A stretch of DNA of 64,000 nucleotides from DUZB01 sp963747555. GTDB lineage: Bacteria; Desulfobacterota; DSM-4660; Desulfatiglandales; Desulfatiglandaceae. Made by a program: the position numbers and the translations under genes. Where the stretch lies: NCBI GenBank assembly GCA_963747555.1, contig CAVVFZ010000025.1, positions 246,549-310,548 on the forward strand. The letters are read 5' to 3'. Below, piece by piece: positions 42,375 through 51,172 of this stretch; position 1 is the stretch's first letter, and each line of letters begins with the position of its first letter. The notes under the pieces are model-generated. The model was given only the letters and a program-made list of their open reading frames with translations, did not search any database and was not told the origin of the DNA.

Positions 42375-43610
42375 ATGAAATCTATTGTGCCCGAAAAGGC
42401 GTTGTACCTTGAAAAATTGAAAAAGGGCAAATTCAATGTCCCTGATTTCATCTATGTGCCTGCGGCGGATTTCAAGAACGAGAACTTTGGAAAATTAGAA
42501 CAGTTTCTGAGTCGCCATCAGGAAAGTTTCAAAGTGATTGCGAGGAGCGCCCACCCGTTCGAGGAAGCTTTCAAGCCCGGAACATTTGATTCTCTCGAGA
42601 CCTATGCCGACGTCTCGGGCATTCAATACGCCCGGAAGCGGATCATCAAACTGGGAAAAAGCGTCAGCAGGCTTTCCATATTGCGGCAGCAGAAATTCAA
42701 TCACGCACCCGAACTTGATCTGGACGACATGGGCGTTATTGTCATGCCTTTTCTTAATGGGACGGCTGTCATGGCGAAAATGTTGGGAAACGCCTGGGAA
42801 TTCGGTTACTGCCGGACCAGGTCGCACAAGGTGGACAGTCTTCCCTACATTACCAAGACGCCTCACGATACGGGCCTTTTGGACATTTCCAAAGAGATCC
42901 AGGAATATCTCGGTTTCCGATGCGAGATCGAGTACATCATTTCGGGAGACGGCAAAATCCATGTGGTTCAGGCAAAGGATATCTCCCTTATTGAAACGCT
43001 GGATCAGAAGGAGAGTGAGAGATCGGTCAGACTGGACGGAATCCGAAGAATCCGAAAGAGGAGAAACTACCGTGAGCGTCCGATCTTTGTGATGGACAAC
43101 TCCGCTTTTTATATGAACCTTATCGATCAATGTGAAAACATCGTGATGGGCAAAGAGCCATCGGGTTCCGGAATCGATACTGCGCTTGAAATGGTTGCCT
43201 CTTATGAGTCGCAATTTGAGGATTTTGCCCTGAGGAACGAAACATATGCCATCCTCGGGTTGGCTATTGATGCTCCCGGGGACCTGTACCAGATTGCTAA
43301 TCATTACCTTGATGAAATGCCCGGGTTGCAGGAACGACTTTCCAAGGCGCTCTACAATAATCTCTACAAGCGGGACTATTTCCTTTCAGAGGCGGACACC
43401 CTGGTCGCCAGGGATGAGTTCCGGATCAACCTGCGCAGTCATGAGGCATACGGGATTGCCACGGTGCGCAACCCGGTATGGTCGGTCTACTGGTACATGG
43501 ACAGGGATGAGCAGGTGGTGCGGGAATTTCGAAAACTGGGATTCAAAACAGGAGATTCCATCGGCATTGACATTGACATGAAGGAAAAACCCACGGTCTA
43601 TCGCTTGTAG
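42375..43610 (+). CDS. PEP synthase/PPDK N-terminal-like (ATP-grasp) protein
   Basis: A 411-residue protein starting MKSIVPEKALYLEKLKKGKF. The segment FKVIARSAHPFEEAFKPGTF, then SLETYADVSG, resembles the ATP-binding PEP/pyruvate-binding domain, and CEIEYIISGDGKIHVVQAKD is the characteristic ExxxxxDGKIHVVQARD-like end of that fold. There is no phospho-His swivelling domain and no PEP-binding barrel. The C-terminal half (about 230-411) is unfamiliar. It closes the SulP signalling cluster and may be a kinase or phosphotransferase acting on a neighbour. ATG 42375 follows AGAAAGGATTC. It overlaps the convergent enoyl-CoA hydratase gene by 13 bases. Confidence 0.82.
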   Translation: MKSIVPEKALYLEKLKKGKFNVPDFIYVPAADFKNENFGKLEQFLSRHQESFKVIARSAHPFEEAFKPGTFDSLETYADVSGIQYARKRIIKLGKSVSRLSILRQQKFNHAPELDLDDMGVIVMPFLNGTAVMAKMLGNAWEFGYCRTRSHKVDSLPYITKTPHDTGLLDISKEIQEYLGFRCEIEYIISGDGKIHVVQAKDISLIETLDQKESERSVRLDGIRRIRKRRNYRERPIFVMDNSAFYMNLIDQCENIVMGKEPSGSGIDTALEMVASYESQFEDFALRNETYAILGLAIDAPGDLYQIANHYLDEMPGLQERLSKALYNNLYKRDYFLSEADTLVARDEFRINLRSHEAYGIATVRNPVWSVYWYMDRDEQVVREFRKLGFKTGDSIGIDIDMKEKPTVYRL

Positions 43611-44377
43611 GCCTTCTTGCGGATGAGTGCCTGTATGGCCTCCTTGTGCTCCCTGGTTTCGGACAGGAGCCCCAGTTGAGACGACATATAATCCAGGTGC
43701 CCTTTCAGATCGGATTTAAGGCCATCGTAAAGGGCCCGCTTGCTTGCCTTTAATGAGGCTTCCGGCCACGCTGCAATCTGAGATGCATAGGCCAGGCTTT
43801 CTTCTTCCAGGGAATCAGCGGAGACGACCCTGTCTACAAGCCCCAACCGGTGGGCCTCTTCCATTTTGACCACCCTCCCTGTAAGGAGGATCTCCATGGC
43901 CCTGCTGAGCCCGATCAGTCTCGGCAGAAAAAAGGCGCTGCCGTCTCCCGGCGCCAACCCTATGCGCACGTAGGTGGCGCAAAAAGTGGCCTTTTCCGAA
44001 GCGATACGCAGGTCACAGGCCAATGCAAGCCCGAATCCTCCTCCGAACGCCGGCCCATTAATGGAGGCAATGACCGGTTTATCCAGGTCTTCCAGAAGGA
44101 GGGGGATTTTTTGCACATGGTTCCACAGATAGTCCTTCATATCCCAGGATGCCAGGTTTCCCCGCGACATCTCCTTGATGTCTCCACCGGCGGAAAACGC
44201 ATCGCCTTTTCCCCGAATGATAATGACTTTTATCTCAGGATCACGGGCTGCATCCCTTAAGGCCCAATAGATCTCTTGGGCCATCTTCAGGGTGAAGGAA
44301 TTTCGTGTCTCGGGCCTGTTCATGGTGAGGATGGCTGCAGGCGCCGGCTTTGCGTAAAGGATGTTCAGGAGTTCCAT
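43598..44377 (-). CDS. Enoyl-CoA hydratase/isomerase family protein
   Basis: A 259-residue crotonase-fold enzyme. The oxyanion-hole motifs are FSAGGDIKEM and INGPAFGGGFGLALACDLRI; FCATYVRIGLAPGDGSAFFL holds the region of the usual catalytic acids, with Gly-Asp-Gly in place of the common Glu pattern, so it may be an isomerase or other crotonase, not a classic hydratase. Its stop overlaps the convergent upstream cluster by 13 bases. Its ATG lies at the end of the cyclophilin-like gene, indicating a common transcript. Confidence 0.9.
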   Translation of the reverse strand: MELLNILYAKPAPAAILTMNRPETRNSFTLKMAQEIYWALRDAARDPEIKVIIIRGKGDAFSAGGDIKEMSRGNLASWDMKDYLWNHVQKIPLLLEDLDKPVIASINGPAFGGGFGLALACDLRIASEKATFCATYVRIGLAPGDGSAFFLPRLIGLSRAMEILLTGRVVKMEEAHRLGLVDRVVSADSLEEESLAYASQIAAWPEASLKASKRALYDGLKSDLKGHLDYMSSQLGLLSETREHKEAIQALIRKKAYKR

Positions 44378-44746
44378 TTACGCCAGCTCTATCGTCACCC
44401 GGGATTCGTGCATGACTTTCTTGAATGCTCGGGCATCTCCTGTCACTCTGCCAACGACGTTGACGGCACTGGCAGGGACGATCCTGTCGCCTGTGCTCAT
44501 GGGAGTCGGACCGAAAAAGATACAGAATGCCTTGCCTGGGGGCCAGTAGGCCAGATCCCCCATCTGGACTTCTTCCACGGCGGTTTCCTCCAGTTCCGCT
44601 TGCACCGGGATGGTGAAATAAATTTCGTCGCCCCATACATCAAAAGAAGCCTGGAAGGGGAGGGCAGCCAAAATCTTTTCTGCCGTAGGAGTTTCGTTTA
44701 ATTGCGCGGGGATCTCCAGGTCACCGATGGTGATGCGAATATTCAT
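44378..44746 (-). CDS. Cyclophilin-like fold protein (PF04126 type)
   Basis: A 122-residue protein: MNIRITIGDLEIPAQLNETP, ILAALPFQASFDVWGDEIYF, VQMGDLAYWPPGKAFCIFFG and PTPMSTGD match the small cyclophilin-like family, whose members lack clear isomerase catalytic residues. Function is unknown. Its start overlaps the end of der by four bases (ATGA type), so translation is coupled to the GTPase gene. Confidence 0.87.
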   Translation of the reverse strand: MNIRITIGDLEIPAQLNETPTAEKILAALPFQASFDVWGDEIYFTIPVQAELEETAVEEVQMGDLAYWPPGKAFCIFFGPTPMSTGDRIVPASAVNVVGRVTGDARAFKKVMHESRVTIELA

Positions 44747-46074
44747 GAATCCGGCCCCCCTTTACTTTTTCTTTCTTTGAAGTTCAAATTGACAGGGACG
44801 TGAGAAAGATGGAACGTGTCCCTGAAATGATTAATCAATAATCGCTCGTAGGAGAAATGCACCTTGTCCGGCCGGTTGACAAACAGGACAAATGTGGGCG
44901 GTCTGGTACGGGTTTGCGTTGCGTAGAGGAATTTGAGCCTTCCCCTCCCGATGCGCGGAGGCGGGTGCCGCTGGATCGCTTCCTGAAGTGCTCTGTTTAA
45001 CGGCCCTGTTGTGATCCGGGTGGAAAATTCCGTGAACACCGTGTCTATTTTTTCGAAGAGTTTGATGACCCTTTCGCCGGTGAGGGCGGAAAGATTCACG
45101 CGGGGTGCATAAGAAATGAAATGCAGTTGTCTGTCAATATCGTTTTCCAGATCCCGTCTCTTTCTCTCCTCCCCTTTGAGCAGGTCCCATTTGTTGATGG
45201 CCAGAACAAGTCCCCGGCCTTTTTCAAGGGCGTAGCCGCAAATCCTGGCATCTTGTTCAGAGACGCCTTCCCATGCGTCGATCAGGACCACCGCAATATG
45301 ACATCGATCCAGGCTCTTAACCGCCTTAATCATGGAAAAGGTATCGATTTTCTCTTTCACCTTTCCCTTTCTGCGCAGCCCTGCCGTATCTACCAGCAGG
45401 TACTCCTTTCCTTTGCGACGGAAAACACTGTCCACGGTATCCCGCGTGGTTCCGGGGATATCGCTTACCACCAAACGGTCCTGTTTCAGTATCCTGTTTA
45501 TGAGGGACGACTTGCCCGCATTGGGTCTGCCTAACACGGCGATCCTGATCTGATCCGGGTCCTCTATTTCATGGGCGGTCACGGGCAGGTCTTCGATAAC
45601 GGCCTCCATGAACGATGCAATCCCGTATCCATGGGCCGCGGAAACAGGGAAGGGGGTTCCCATGCCGAGCCTGTGGAAATCAAAGATCAGGTGATCATGT
45701 TCCGGCCCGTCCACCTTGTTCACCGCAAGGAAAACTTTCTTCTGATTCTTTCGCAGATAAAGGGCCATTTCCTCATCGCCCGGCAGCAACCCCTGCCTCC
45801 CATCGACCATGAAAATGACCCGGTCCGCCTCCTCCACGGCCTTTCTCACCTGTTCCCGCACCTCCCTGAGCAGGGGGTCCTGACCGATATCTTCATACCC
45901 GCCGGTATCCAAAAGGATAAGCGGCTTCCCATTATAAGAGATCTGCGCCTGTATGCGATCTCTCGTTACCCCGGGACGATCGTCCACCAGGGCGTATTTG
46001 GTTCTGGAAAGCCGGTTGAACAGGGAGGATTTTCCCACATTCGGTCTTCCGGCAATGGCAATTACAGGAGGCAT
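44743..46074 (-). CDS. der: Der (EngA) ribosome-assembly GTPase
   Basis: A 443-residue essential GTPase with two tandem G domains. First: GRPNVGKSSLFNR (G1), DTGGYEDIG (G3) and NKVDG (G4). Second: GRPNAGKSSLINR, DTAGLRRKG and NKWDL. The KH-like C-terminal domain (about 350-443) ends ...PVNLNFKERKSKGG. Der promotes maturation of the 50S ribosomal subunit. Length and motif order fit the family exactly. It is the first gene of a three-gene minus-strand set. Confidence 0.97.
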   Translation of the reverse strand: MPPVIAIAGRPNVGKSSLFNRLSRTKYALVDDRPGVTRDRIQAQISYNGKPLILLDTGGYEDIGQDPLLREVREQVRKAVEEADRVIFMVDGRQGLLPGDEEMALYLRKNQKKVFLAVNKVDGPEHDHLIFDFHRLGMGTPFPVSAAHGYGIASFMEAVIEDLPVTAHEIEDPDQIRIAVLGRPNAGKSSLINRILKQDRLVVSDIPGTTRDTVDSVFRRKGKEYLLVDTAGLRRKGKVKEKIDTFSMIKAVKSLDRCHIAVVLIDAWEGVSEQDARICGYALEKGRGLVLAINKWDLLKGEERKRRDLENDIDRQLHFISYAPRVNLSALTGERVIKLFEKIDTVFTEFSTRITTGPLNRALQEAIQRHPPPRIGRGRLKFLYATQTRTRPPTFVLFVNRPDKVHFSYERLLINHFRDTFHLSHVPVNLNFKERKSKGGPDS

Positions 46075-46105
46075 ATTTTGAACCCGTTCTTTTCAGCGAA
46101 AACCA

Positions 46106-46588
46106 TCAGAATCTGCCGTTCGGCCCGAGATCGAATGGCGGAAGAGGGATATCCTCAGCGTACAGCGTCTTGTCGTCAACTTTCTTTACGACCACCTGCT
46201 CCGTGGGCGACGTGTAAATATACCCAAAAAGCTGATCGTTCAGTGTGATTTTGTAAAGGGTCGGTGGAAAATTGATATCTGCATTAAGCCATTTTATGAT
46301 AGTATTTGCGACGTTCTCATTCGTCACGGGCACCCATTTGTCATAGGTGATCGATCGTCCATCTATCTTGGTATCGAACATAATCGCGGAAGGGCTCTCA
46401 ATAGAAAGCCCGGCATAGGAGACGCTGTATTTCTCCCAATTACGCAAAAGATCCTGAATGTTATCGCTGTATTGGCCGGTGGCCACATCTATACTCGCGT
46501 AATTTCCAAAAAAGGCGCACCCTTGAATAAAAGGCAGTGTCAAAATAAACAGTAGAAGCATTCCACCAATATATTTTTTCGTATGCAT
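46106..46588 (-). CDS. Lipoprotein of unknown function (160 aa)
   Basis: The signal peptide (GGMLLLFILTLPFIQGC) ends in a good lipobox, with the acylated Cys at about residue 24. The rest is a small globular domain (SIESPSAIMFDTKIDGRSIT, NFPPTLYKITLNDQLFGYIY) that I do not recognise. ATG 46588 follows CAGGAGGGTTTGCC. It lies 31 bases upstream of der on the same strand, so it may be cotranscribed with it. Confidence 0.82.
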   Translation of the reverse strand: MHTKKYIGGMLLLFILTLPFIQGCAFFGNYASIDVATGQYSDNIQDLLRNWEKYSVSYAGLSIESPSAIMFDTKIDGRSITYDKWVPVTNENVANTIIKWLNADINFPPTLYKITLNDQLFGYIYTSPTEQVVVKKVDDKTLYAEDIPLPPFDLGPNGRF

Positions 46589-46734
46589 GGCAAACCCTCC
46601 TGAATTGATGAAGCATCATTTGATGATATTCGTTATCTGTTCTCAACAGATAAGTTTCAAGTTACAAATTACAAGGGATCAATAACGACGAATTGAAAAT
46701 GAACAGGATTCCTCTATCCTATCCAACCAGTCCG

Positions 46735-46789
46735 CACTGTCGAAGTCACAACGTCTTTTTTGCTGCCGCATCTTGGATCACCCTTCGCT
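46735..46789 (-). mobile_element. Foldback repeat, fragment D
   Basis: The minus strand matches the right arm of the long foldback copies: GATCCAAGATGCGGCAGCAA and AAAAGAC are identical, and TTGTGACT then CAGTGC follow with changes. It runs across the stop of the RND pump gene (stop at 46778-46780), so the last codons of that gene come from or have merged with the repeat. No terminal inverted repeat remains. Confidence 0.7.
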
Positions 46790-49700
46790 GACCGCTGTCT
46801 TCTTCCCCCGGGATCCACGCTCACGCAGTTTCTGAAGAACCACATAGAGAACCGGGACCAGCACGAGGCTGAGAAAGGTCGCCGCGATCATCCCTCCGAA
46901 TACTGCTGTGCCCAGGGAATGCCGGCTGACTGCCCCCGCCCCTGTGGCTATAACCATGGGGACCACGCCAAGGATAAAAGCGAAGGCGGTCATGAGAATG
47001 GGCCGCAATCGCTCTCTGGATGCATTGACGGCCGCTTCCACGATAGACATGCCCTGTACCCTGAGCTCCCTGGCAAATTCCACAATCAATATGGCATTCT
47101 TGCTGGCCAGTCCGATGAGCATGACCAGCCCGATCTGGCAGTAGACGTCATTGGCGATACCCCGAATATGCTGGGCCAGGAGCGCTCCGAGGATGGCCAA
47201 CGGCACCGCAAACATGACCATAAGGGGCATGATCCAGCTCTCATACTGGGCGGCCAGAAACAGGAATGCGAAGACCAGTGCGAGGGAAAAGATGTAGGGC
47301 GCCATTCCGCCGGCTGCAATTTCCTGATAGGCTGTTCCGGTCCACTCATACCCGTATTGATCGGTGAGCGTTTTCGAGGACATTTCCTCCATAGCTGCTA
47401 TGGCATCTCCCGTACTATATCCCGGCGCGTTGCCCCCGTAAATGGAAATCGTTCGATAAAGGTTGTAATGTTTAATACTCTGAACGCCACGTATCTGCTT
47501 TATCTTGACGAGCGCGCTCAAGGGAACCATGCTCCCGTCGGCCGCCCGAACATAGAGTTTGTCGATATCTTCCTTCTCGGCGCGGTACGTGTCCTCGGCT
47601 TGCAAAAAGACCCTGTAAACACGTCCGAATTTATTGAAATCATTCACGTACATGGACCCCAAAAAGGTTTGAAGCGTAGTGAAGACATCTGATATGGAAA
47701 TTTGCAGGCTCTTGGCCTTGGTCCTGTCCAGTTCCACGTAAAACTGGGGGTAGTTGACTTCAAAGGTGGTACTTAAAGGGGTCAGTGCCGGGTTTTTTCC
47801 GGCTTCGTCCATCAGTTTTTGCGAAACGGTTTTAAGGTCTGTCAGGCTGCCCCCCGTCAGGTCCTGCAGCTCGAATTCAAATCCGCCCGTTGTGCTGAGT
47901 CCCTGGATAGGCGGAGGAGGAAACGGGATGACGACGGCTTCGGTAATCCCCTCCGTCTGAGCCATGAAAGCCCCCATGATTCCGTTAAGACTCAATTGGG
48001 GAGTCTTTCTCTTGTCCCATGGCGTGAGCATTACGAAGGCTGCTGCGGACGAAGGATCCATGGCCGAATTGAGAAGATTATACCCTCCGATCATAACCAC
48101 GCTGGCGATGCCGGGGGTCTCCTTTAAGAGGATTTCTTCGATTTTTCCGCAGACCTTTCCCGTTCTTTCCAGCGAGGCGCCTTCGGGTGTCTGGATCATC
48201 ACCATGAAATACCCCTCGTCCTCGGATGGCACAAATCCGGTAGGCACAATCTGAAACATGTAGTAGGTGACGCCAAGAAGGGCCGCAAAAACAAGGAGGA
48301 CCAGATACCATGCCCGGATGAACCAGCGAACCCCCTTCAAATACTGGTTGCGGGACCAGTCAAAAACCTGGTTGAACTTGCGGAAAAACCAGAGCGGTTT
48401 CTTCTTCTCTTTTCTCAAAAGCGTCGCACAGAGGGCTGGACTCAAAGTCAAAGCATTGATGGCGGAGATCCCAACGGAAAAGGCAATGGTCAGGGCGAAC
48501 TGTTTATAGAGTTGCCCGCTGATACCCGGCATGAAAGCCACCGGCACAAAAACGGACATCAAAACCAGTGTGGTGGCAATGATAGGCCCTGTCACTTCAT
48601 GCATGGCTTCCTTGGTGGCCTCTTTCGGCCCCATACCCTTTTCATCCATGCAACGAGAGGCATTTTCTACCACGATGATAGCATCGTCTACCACGATGCC
48701 GATGGCCAGCACCAGACCAAAAAGGGTCAGGGTGTTAATGGAGAAACCGAAAGCTTTCAGGACGGCGAAGGTCCCCACGAGGGAGACGGGAATGGCAATG
48801 GCAGGGACAAGCGTTGCCCTCCAGTTCTGGAGGAAAATAAATACCACAAAGAACACGAGGAGCATGGCTTCTATAAGCGTTTTAACCACTTCCTTGATCG
48901 ATTCCCTCACAAACAGGGTGGTATCGTAGCTGATGGCATATTTCAGGCCTTTAGGAAATCGTTTGGAAAGCCTTTCCATGTTGGCATATACGGCGTTGGC
49001 CACGTCCAGGGCATTGGCGCCGGGCAACTGAAAAACGCCGATGCAGGCGGCCTTTGCTTTGTCCAGATGGGCGAACCAGCCATAATTCTCCGCGCCCAGT
49101 TCAACGCGTCCCACATCTTTGACACGCACGACGGATCCGTCCGATTTCGTGCGGATGATAATGTCTTCGAATTCCTTGGGGGTTGAGAGTCTGCCCTGGG
49201 TGTTAATGGAATAGGTGAAGGTCTGCCCCGGAGGGCTCGGGGGATTGCCGATTGTTCCCGCGGCTACCTGTACATTCTGTTCCTGGACCGCGGCAATCAC
49301 ATCCATGGCGGTCATTTCCATGCTGGTCAATTTGTCGGGATTGAGCCACAGGCGCATGGCGTATTTCTTTTCTCCGAAAATCTCCACATTGCCTACGCCG
49401 GGGAGCCGGCTGAGGATGTCCACGATATTGATGGATGCGTAATTGCTGAGGAAAAGGTCGTCCAATGTGCCGTCCGGGGAATACAGGGAGATGATCACTA
49501 CAAAGTCCGGCGACTGTTTCTGGGTGGTGATCCCATATTTACGGACATCCTCCGGCACCTGGGGTTGAGCCATGGTTACGCGGTTCTGCACGTCCACCGC
49601 GGCGATATCCAGGTCGTATCCTACATCAAAAGTTACGGTGATGTTGGAGGTCCCGTCGCTGGAGCTGATGGAGGACATGTAGGTCATGCCTTCCACGCCG

Positions 49701-49912
49701 TTGATCTGTTCTTCAATGGGGGTCGTGACTGTTTTTTCAACGACTTCCGCATTGGCCCCGGTGTAGGTGGACTGGACTTGAACAGTGGGAGGCGTAATCT
49801 CGGGAAACTGTGCTATGGGGAGCAGGAGGAGGCAGACGGACCCCGCCAGAGAGATAACGATGGAAATGACACCGGCGAAAATGGGTCGATCAATGAAGAA
49901 GTCAACAAACAT
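46778..49912 (-). CDS. RND efflux pump, inner membrane subunit (HAE1/AcrB family)
   Basis: A 1044-residue transporter of typical AcrB length. Features are the N-terminal FFIDRPIFAGVISIVISLAG, the porter signature LPGVGNVEIFGEKKYAMRLW, the transmembrane 4 Asp pair in GIVVDDAIIVVENASR, and a second repeat with ESWIMPLMVMFAVPLAILGA and GLASKNAILIVEFA. It exports hydrophobic compounds using the proton gradient together with the adaptor and TolC genes immediately upstream. Its 3' end merges into a foldback-repeat fragment. The adaptor stop lies 24 bases before its start. Confidence 0.96.
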   Translation of the reverse strand: MFVDFFIDRPIFAGVISIVISLAGSVCLLLLPIAQFPEITPPTVQVQSTYTGANAEVVEKTVTTPIEEQINGVEGMTYMSSISSSDGTSNITVTFDVGYDLDIAAVDVQNRVTMAQPQVPEDVRKYGITTQKQSPDFVVIISLYSPDGTLDDLFLSNYASINIVDILSRLPGVGNVEIFGEKKYAMRLWLNPDKLTSMEMTAMDVIAAVQEQNVQVAAGTIGNPPSPPGQTFTYSINTQGRLSTPKEFEDIIIRTKSDGSVVRVKDVGRVELGAENYGWFAHLDKAKAACIGVFQLPGANALDVANAVYANMERLSKRFPKGLKYAISYDTTLFVRESIKEVVKTLIEAMLLVFFVVFIFLQNWRATLVPAIAIPVSLVGTFAVLKAFGFSINTLTLFGLVLAIGIVVDDAIIVVENASRCMDEKGMGPKEATKEAMHEVTGPIIATTLVLMSVFVPVAFMPGISGQLYKQFALTIAFSVGISAINALTLSPALCATLLRKEKKKPLWFFRKFNQVFDWSRNQYLKGVRWFIRAWYLVLLVFAALLGVTYYMFQIVPTGFVPSEDEGYFMVMIQTPEGASLERTGKVCGKIEEILLKETPGIASVVMIGGYNLLNSAMDPSSAAAFVMLTPWDKRKTPQLSLNGIMGAFMAQTEGITEAVVIPFPPPPIQGLSTTGGFEFELQDLTGGSLTDLKTVSQKLMDEAGKNPALTPLSTTFEVNYPQFYVELDRTKAKSLQISISDVFTTLQTFLGSMYVNDFNKFGRVYRVFLQAEDTYRAEKEDIDKLYVRAADGSMVPLSALVKIKQIRGVQSIKHYNLYRTISIYGGNAPGYSTGDAIAAMEEMSSKTLTDQYGYEWTGTAYQEIAAGGMAPYIFSLALVFAFLFLAAQYESWIMPLMVMFAVPLAILGALLAQHIRGIANDVYCQIGLVMLIGLASKNAILIVEFARELRVQGMSIVEAAVNASRERLRPILMTAFAFILGVVPMVIATGAGAVSRHSLGTAVFGGMIAATFLSLVLVPVLYVVLQKLRERGSRGKKTAVSEG

Positions 49913-49936
49913 ACGGTTTCCCCGAAAGCTCCTGGC

Positions 49937-51172
49937 TTATTCTGGGTTTGTGGAAGGGGCCGGCTTTGCGGCCGTTGTGCTTTTCTGTCTATTTTCCCCG
50001 TGGGAAGGATCTCCTTGTGAAGGGGAAGGTTTCGGGGAGACGATTTTGGGCTGAACCGTCATGCCGGACCGTACGGTCTGGAGTCCTTGCGTAATAACCA
50101 GTTCACCCGCTTTCAGACCTTTCCAGATGATCTTCTGATGGTCGTAAAGAAAACCTGTTTCCACGTTTCTCTTTTCCACCTTGTTGTCCTTTCCCACCAC
50201 ATACACATAGGAGCCTGTCTGGTCTTCCCCGATAGCCTCCTCGGAAATCAGGGGGGTGTCGGGGACATCACAGAGGAAGAGGTTTGCCTGCACATAGATG
50301 CCGGGAAGCAGGGTCTTTTCCGGATTGGGTACAACGGCGCGCATGTTGATGGTGTTGGCCCTGGGGTCCGCCGTATTGTCGATGAAATCCACTTTTCCCT
50401 GGTAAGGATGTTTCGTCTTGTCCGAGAGAATAATGTTTACCGGAGGGGCTTTCTCTTTTCTGTATTTGAGAATGGTTTGCAAGTCCTTCTCGCTGGGGCT
50501 GAAGGAAACGTAAATGGGGTCAAGCTGTACAATAGTGGCAAGTTTGCTGTCTTGGCCGGCTGCTCCAACCAGGTTTCCCACGTTGACCAGGGTTCGGCCT
50601 ATACGGCCGTCAAGGGGAGAGTACATGGTACAGTACCCCAAGTTCAATCGATTCTGCTTGATCTGGGCGAGGTCGGCCTTAACGGCTGCCGCGGCTTCCT
50701 GAGCCTTGGTCTGGTAATTATCAAAAGACTCTTTGGTAATGTAGTCCTGTGTCGCCAGATTTCTGTAGCGTTTCACCTGCTCGTTGGCAAAGGCCAAAGT
50801 GGCTTCATCCATGGCCAGCTGGGCGAGACTCCTTTCGAGCTCCGCTTCATAGGGAGCCTTTTCGATAACGAAGATCAGTGCCCCTTTTTTCACATCATCG
50901 CCTTCTATGAACAGCCGCTTTTCAAGAAAACCTTCCACCCGGGCCCGAATGTCCACCATCTTGACGGATTCGGTTGTGGCCACGTAATTCAGATATATGG
51001 GAACCGTCCTTGGAACCACCTTTTCCACGGTCACTTCGGGTGGCGGTGTTTTTGGCGCCTGCTCCCGTTCCTCTTTTGTTTGGCAGGCTGAGAAGCAAAT
51101 CGGTAAGAGCAGGATCAGAGCCATGGGAAGAGCGCCTATCCAAAAGGTTCTATTTGTGCGGTTATGGTGCAT
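49937..51172 (-). CDS. RND efflux periplasmic adaptor (MFP)
   Basis: A 411-residue lipoprotein adaptor: lipobox ICFSAC (Cys about residue 24), then barrel-sandwich and hairpin parts (IRARVEGFLEKRLFIEGDDV, GALIFVIEKAPYEAELERSL, CTMYSPLDGRIGRTLVNVGN) and the membrane-proximal domain (LPGIYVQANLF). It bridges the inner-membrane pump and TolC. I chose ATG 51172: AGAGGGAGA lies just upstream and the start overlaps the TolC stop. An in-frame start at 51274 lies well inside the TolC gene and would put the lipobox too far in. Confidence 0.94.
   Translation of the reverse strand: MHHNRTNRTFWIGALPMALILLLPICFSACQTKEEREQAPKTPPPEVTVEKVVPRTVPIYLNYVATTESVKMVDIRARVEGFLEKRLFIEGDDVKKGALIFVIEKAPYEAELERSLAQLAMDEATLAFANEQVKRYRNLATQDYITKESFDNYQTKAQEAAAAVKADLAQIKQNRLNLGYCTMYSPLDGRIGRTLVNVGNLVGAAGQDSKLATIVQLDPIYVSFSPSEKDLQTILKYRKEKAPPVNIILSDKTKHPYQGKVDFIDNTADPRANTINMRAVVPNPEKTLLPGIYVQANLFLCDVPDTPLISEEAIGEDQTGSYVYVVGKDNKVEKRNVETGFLYDHQKIIWKGLKAGELVITQGLQTVRSGMTVQPKIVSPKPSPSQGDPSHGENRQKSTTAAKPAPSTNPE

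Noticed and set aside
46760..47692. A 310-codon open frame opposite the RND pump gene
   Set aside because: Composition is that of an antisense shadow (many His, Gln, Asp) and the pump on the other strand is certain.
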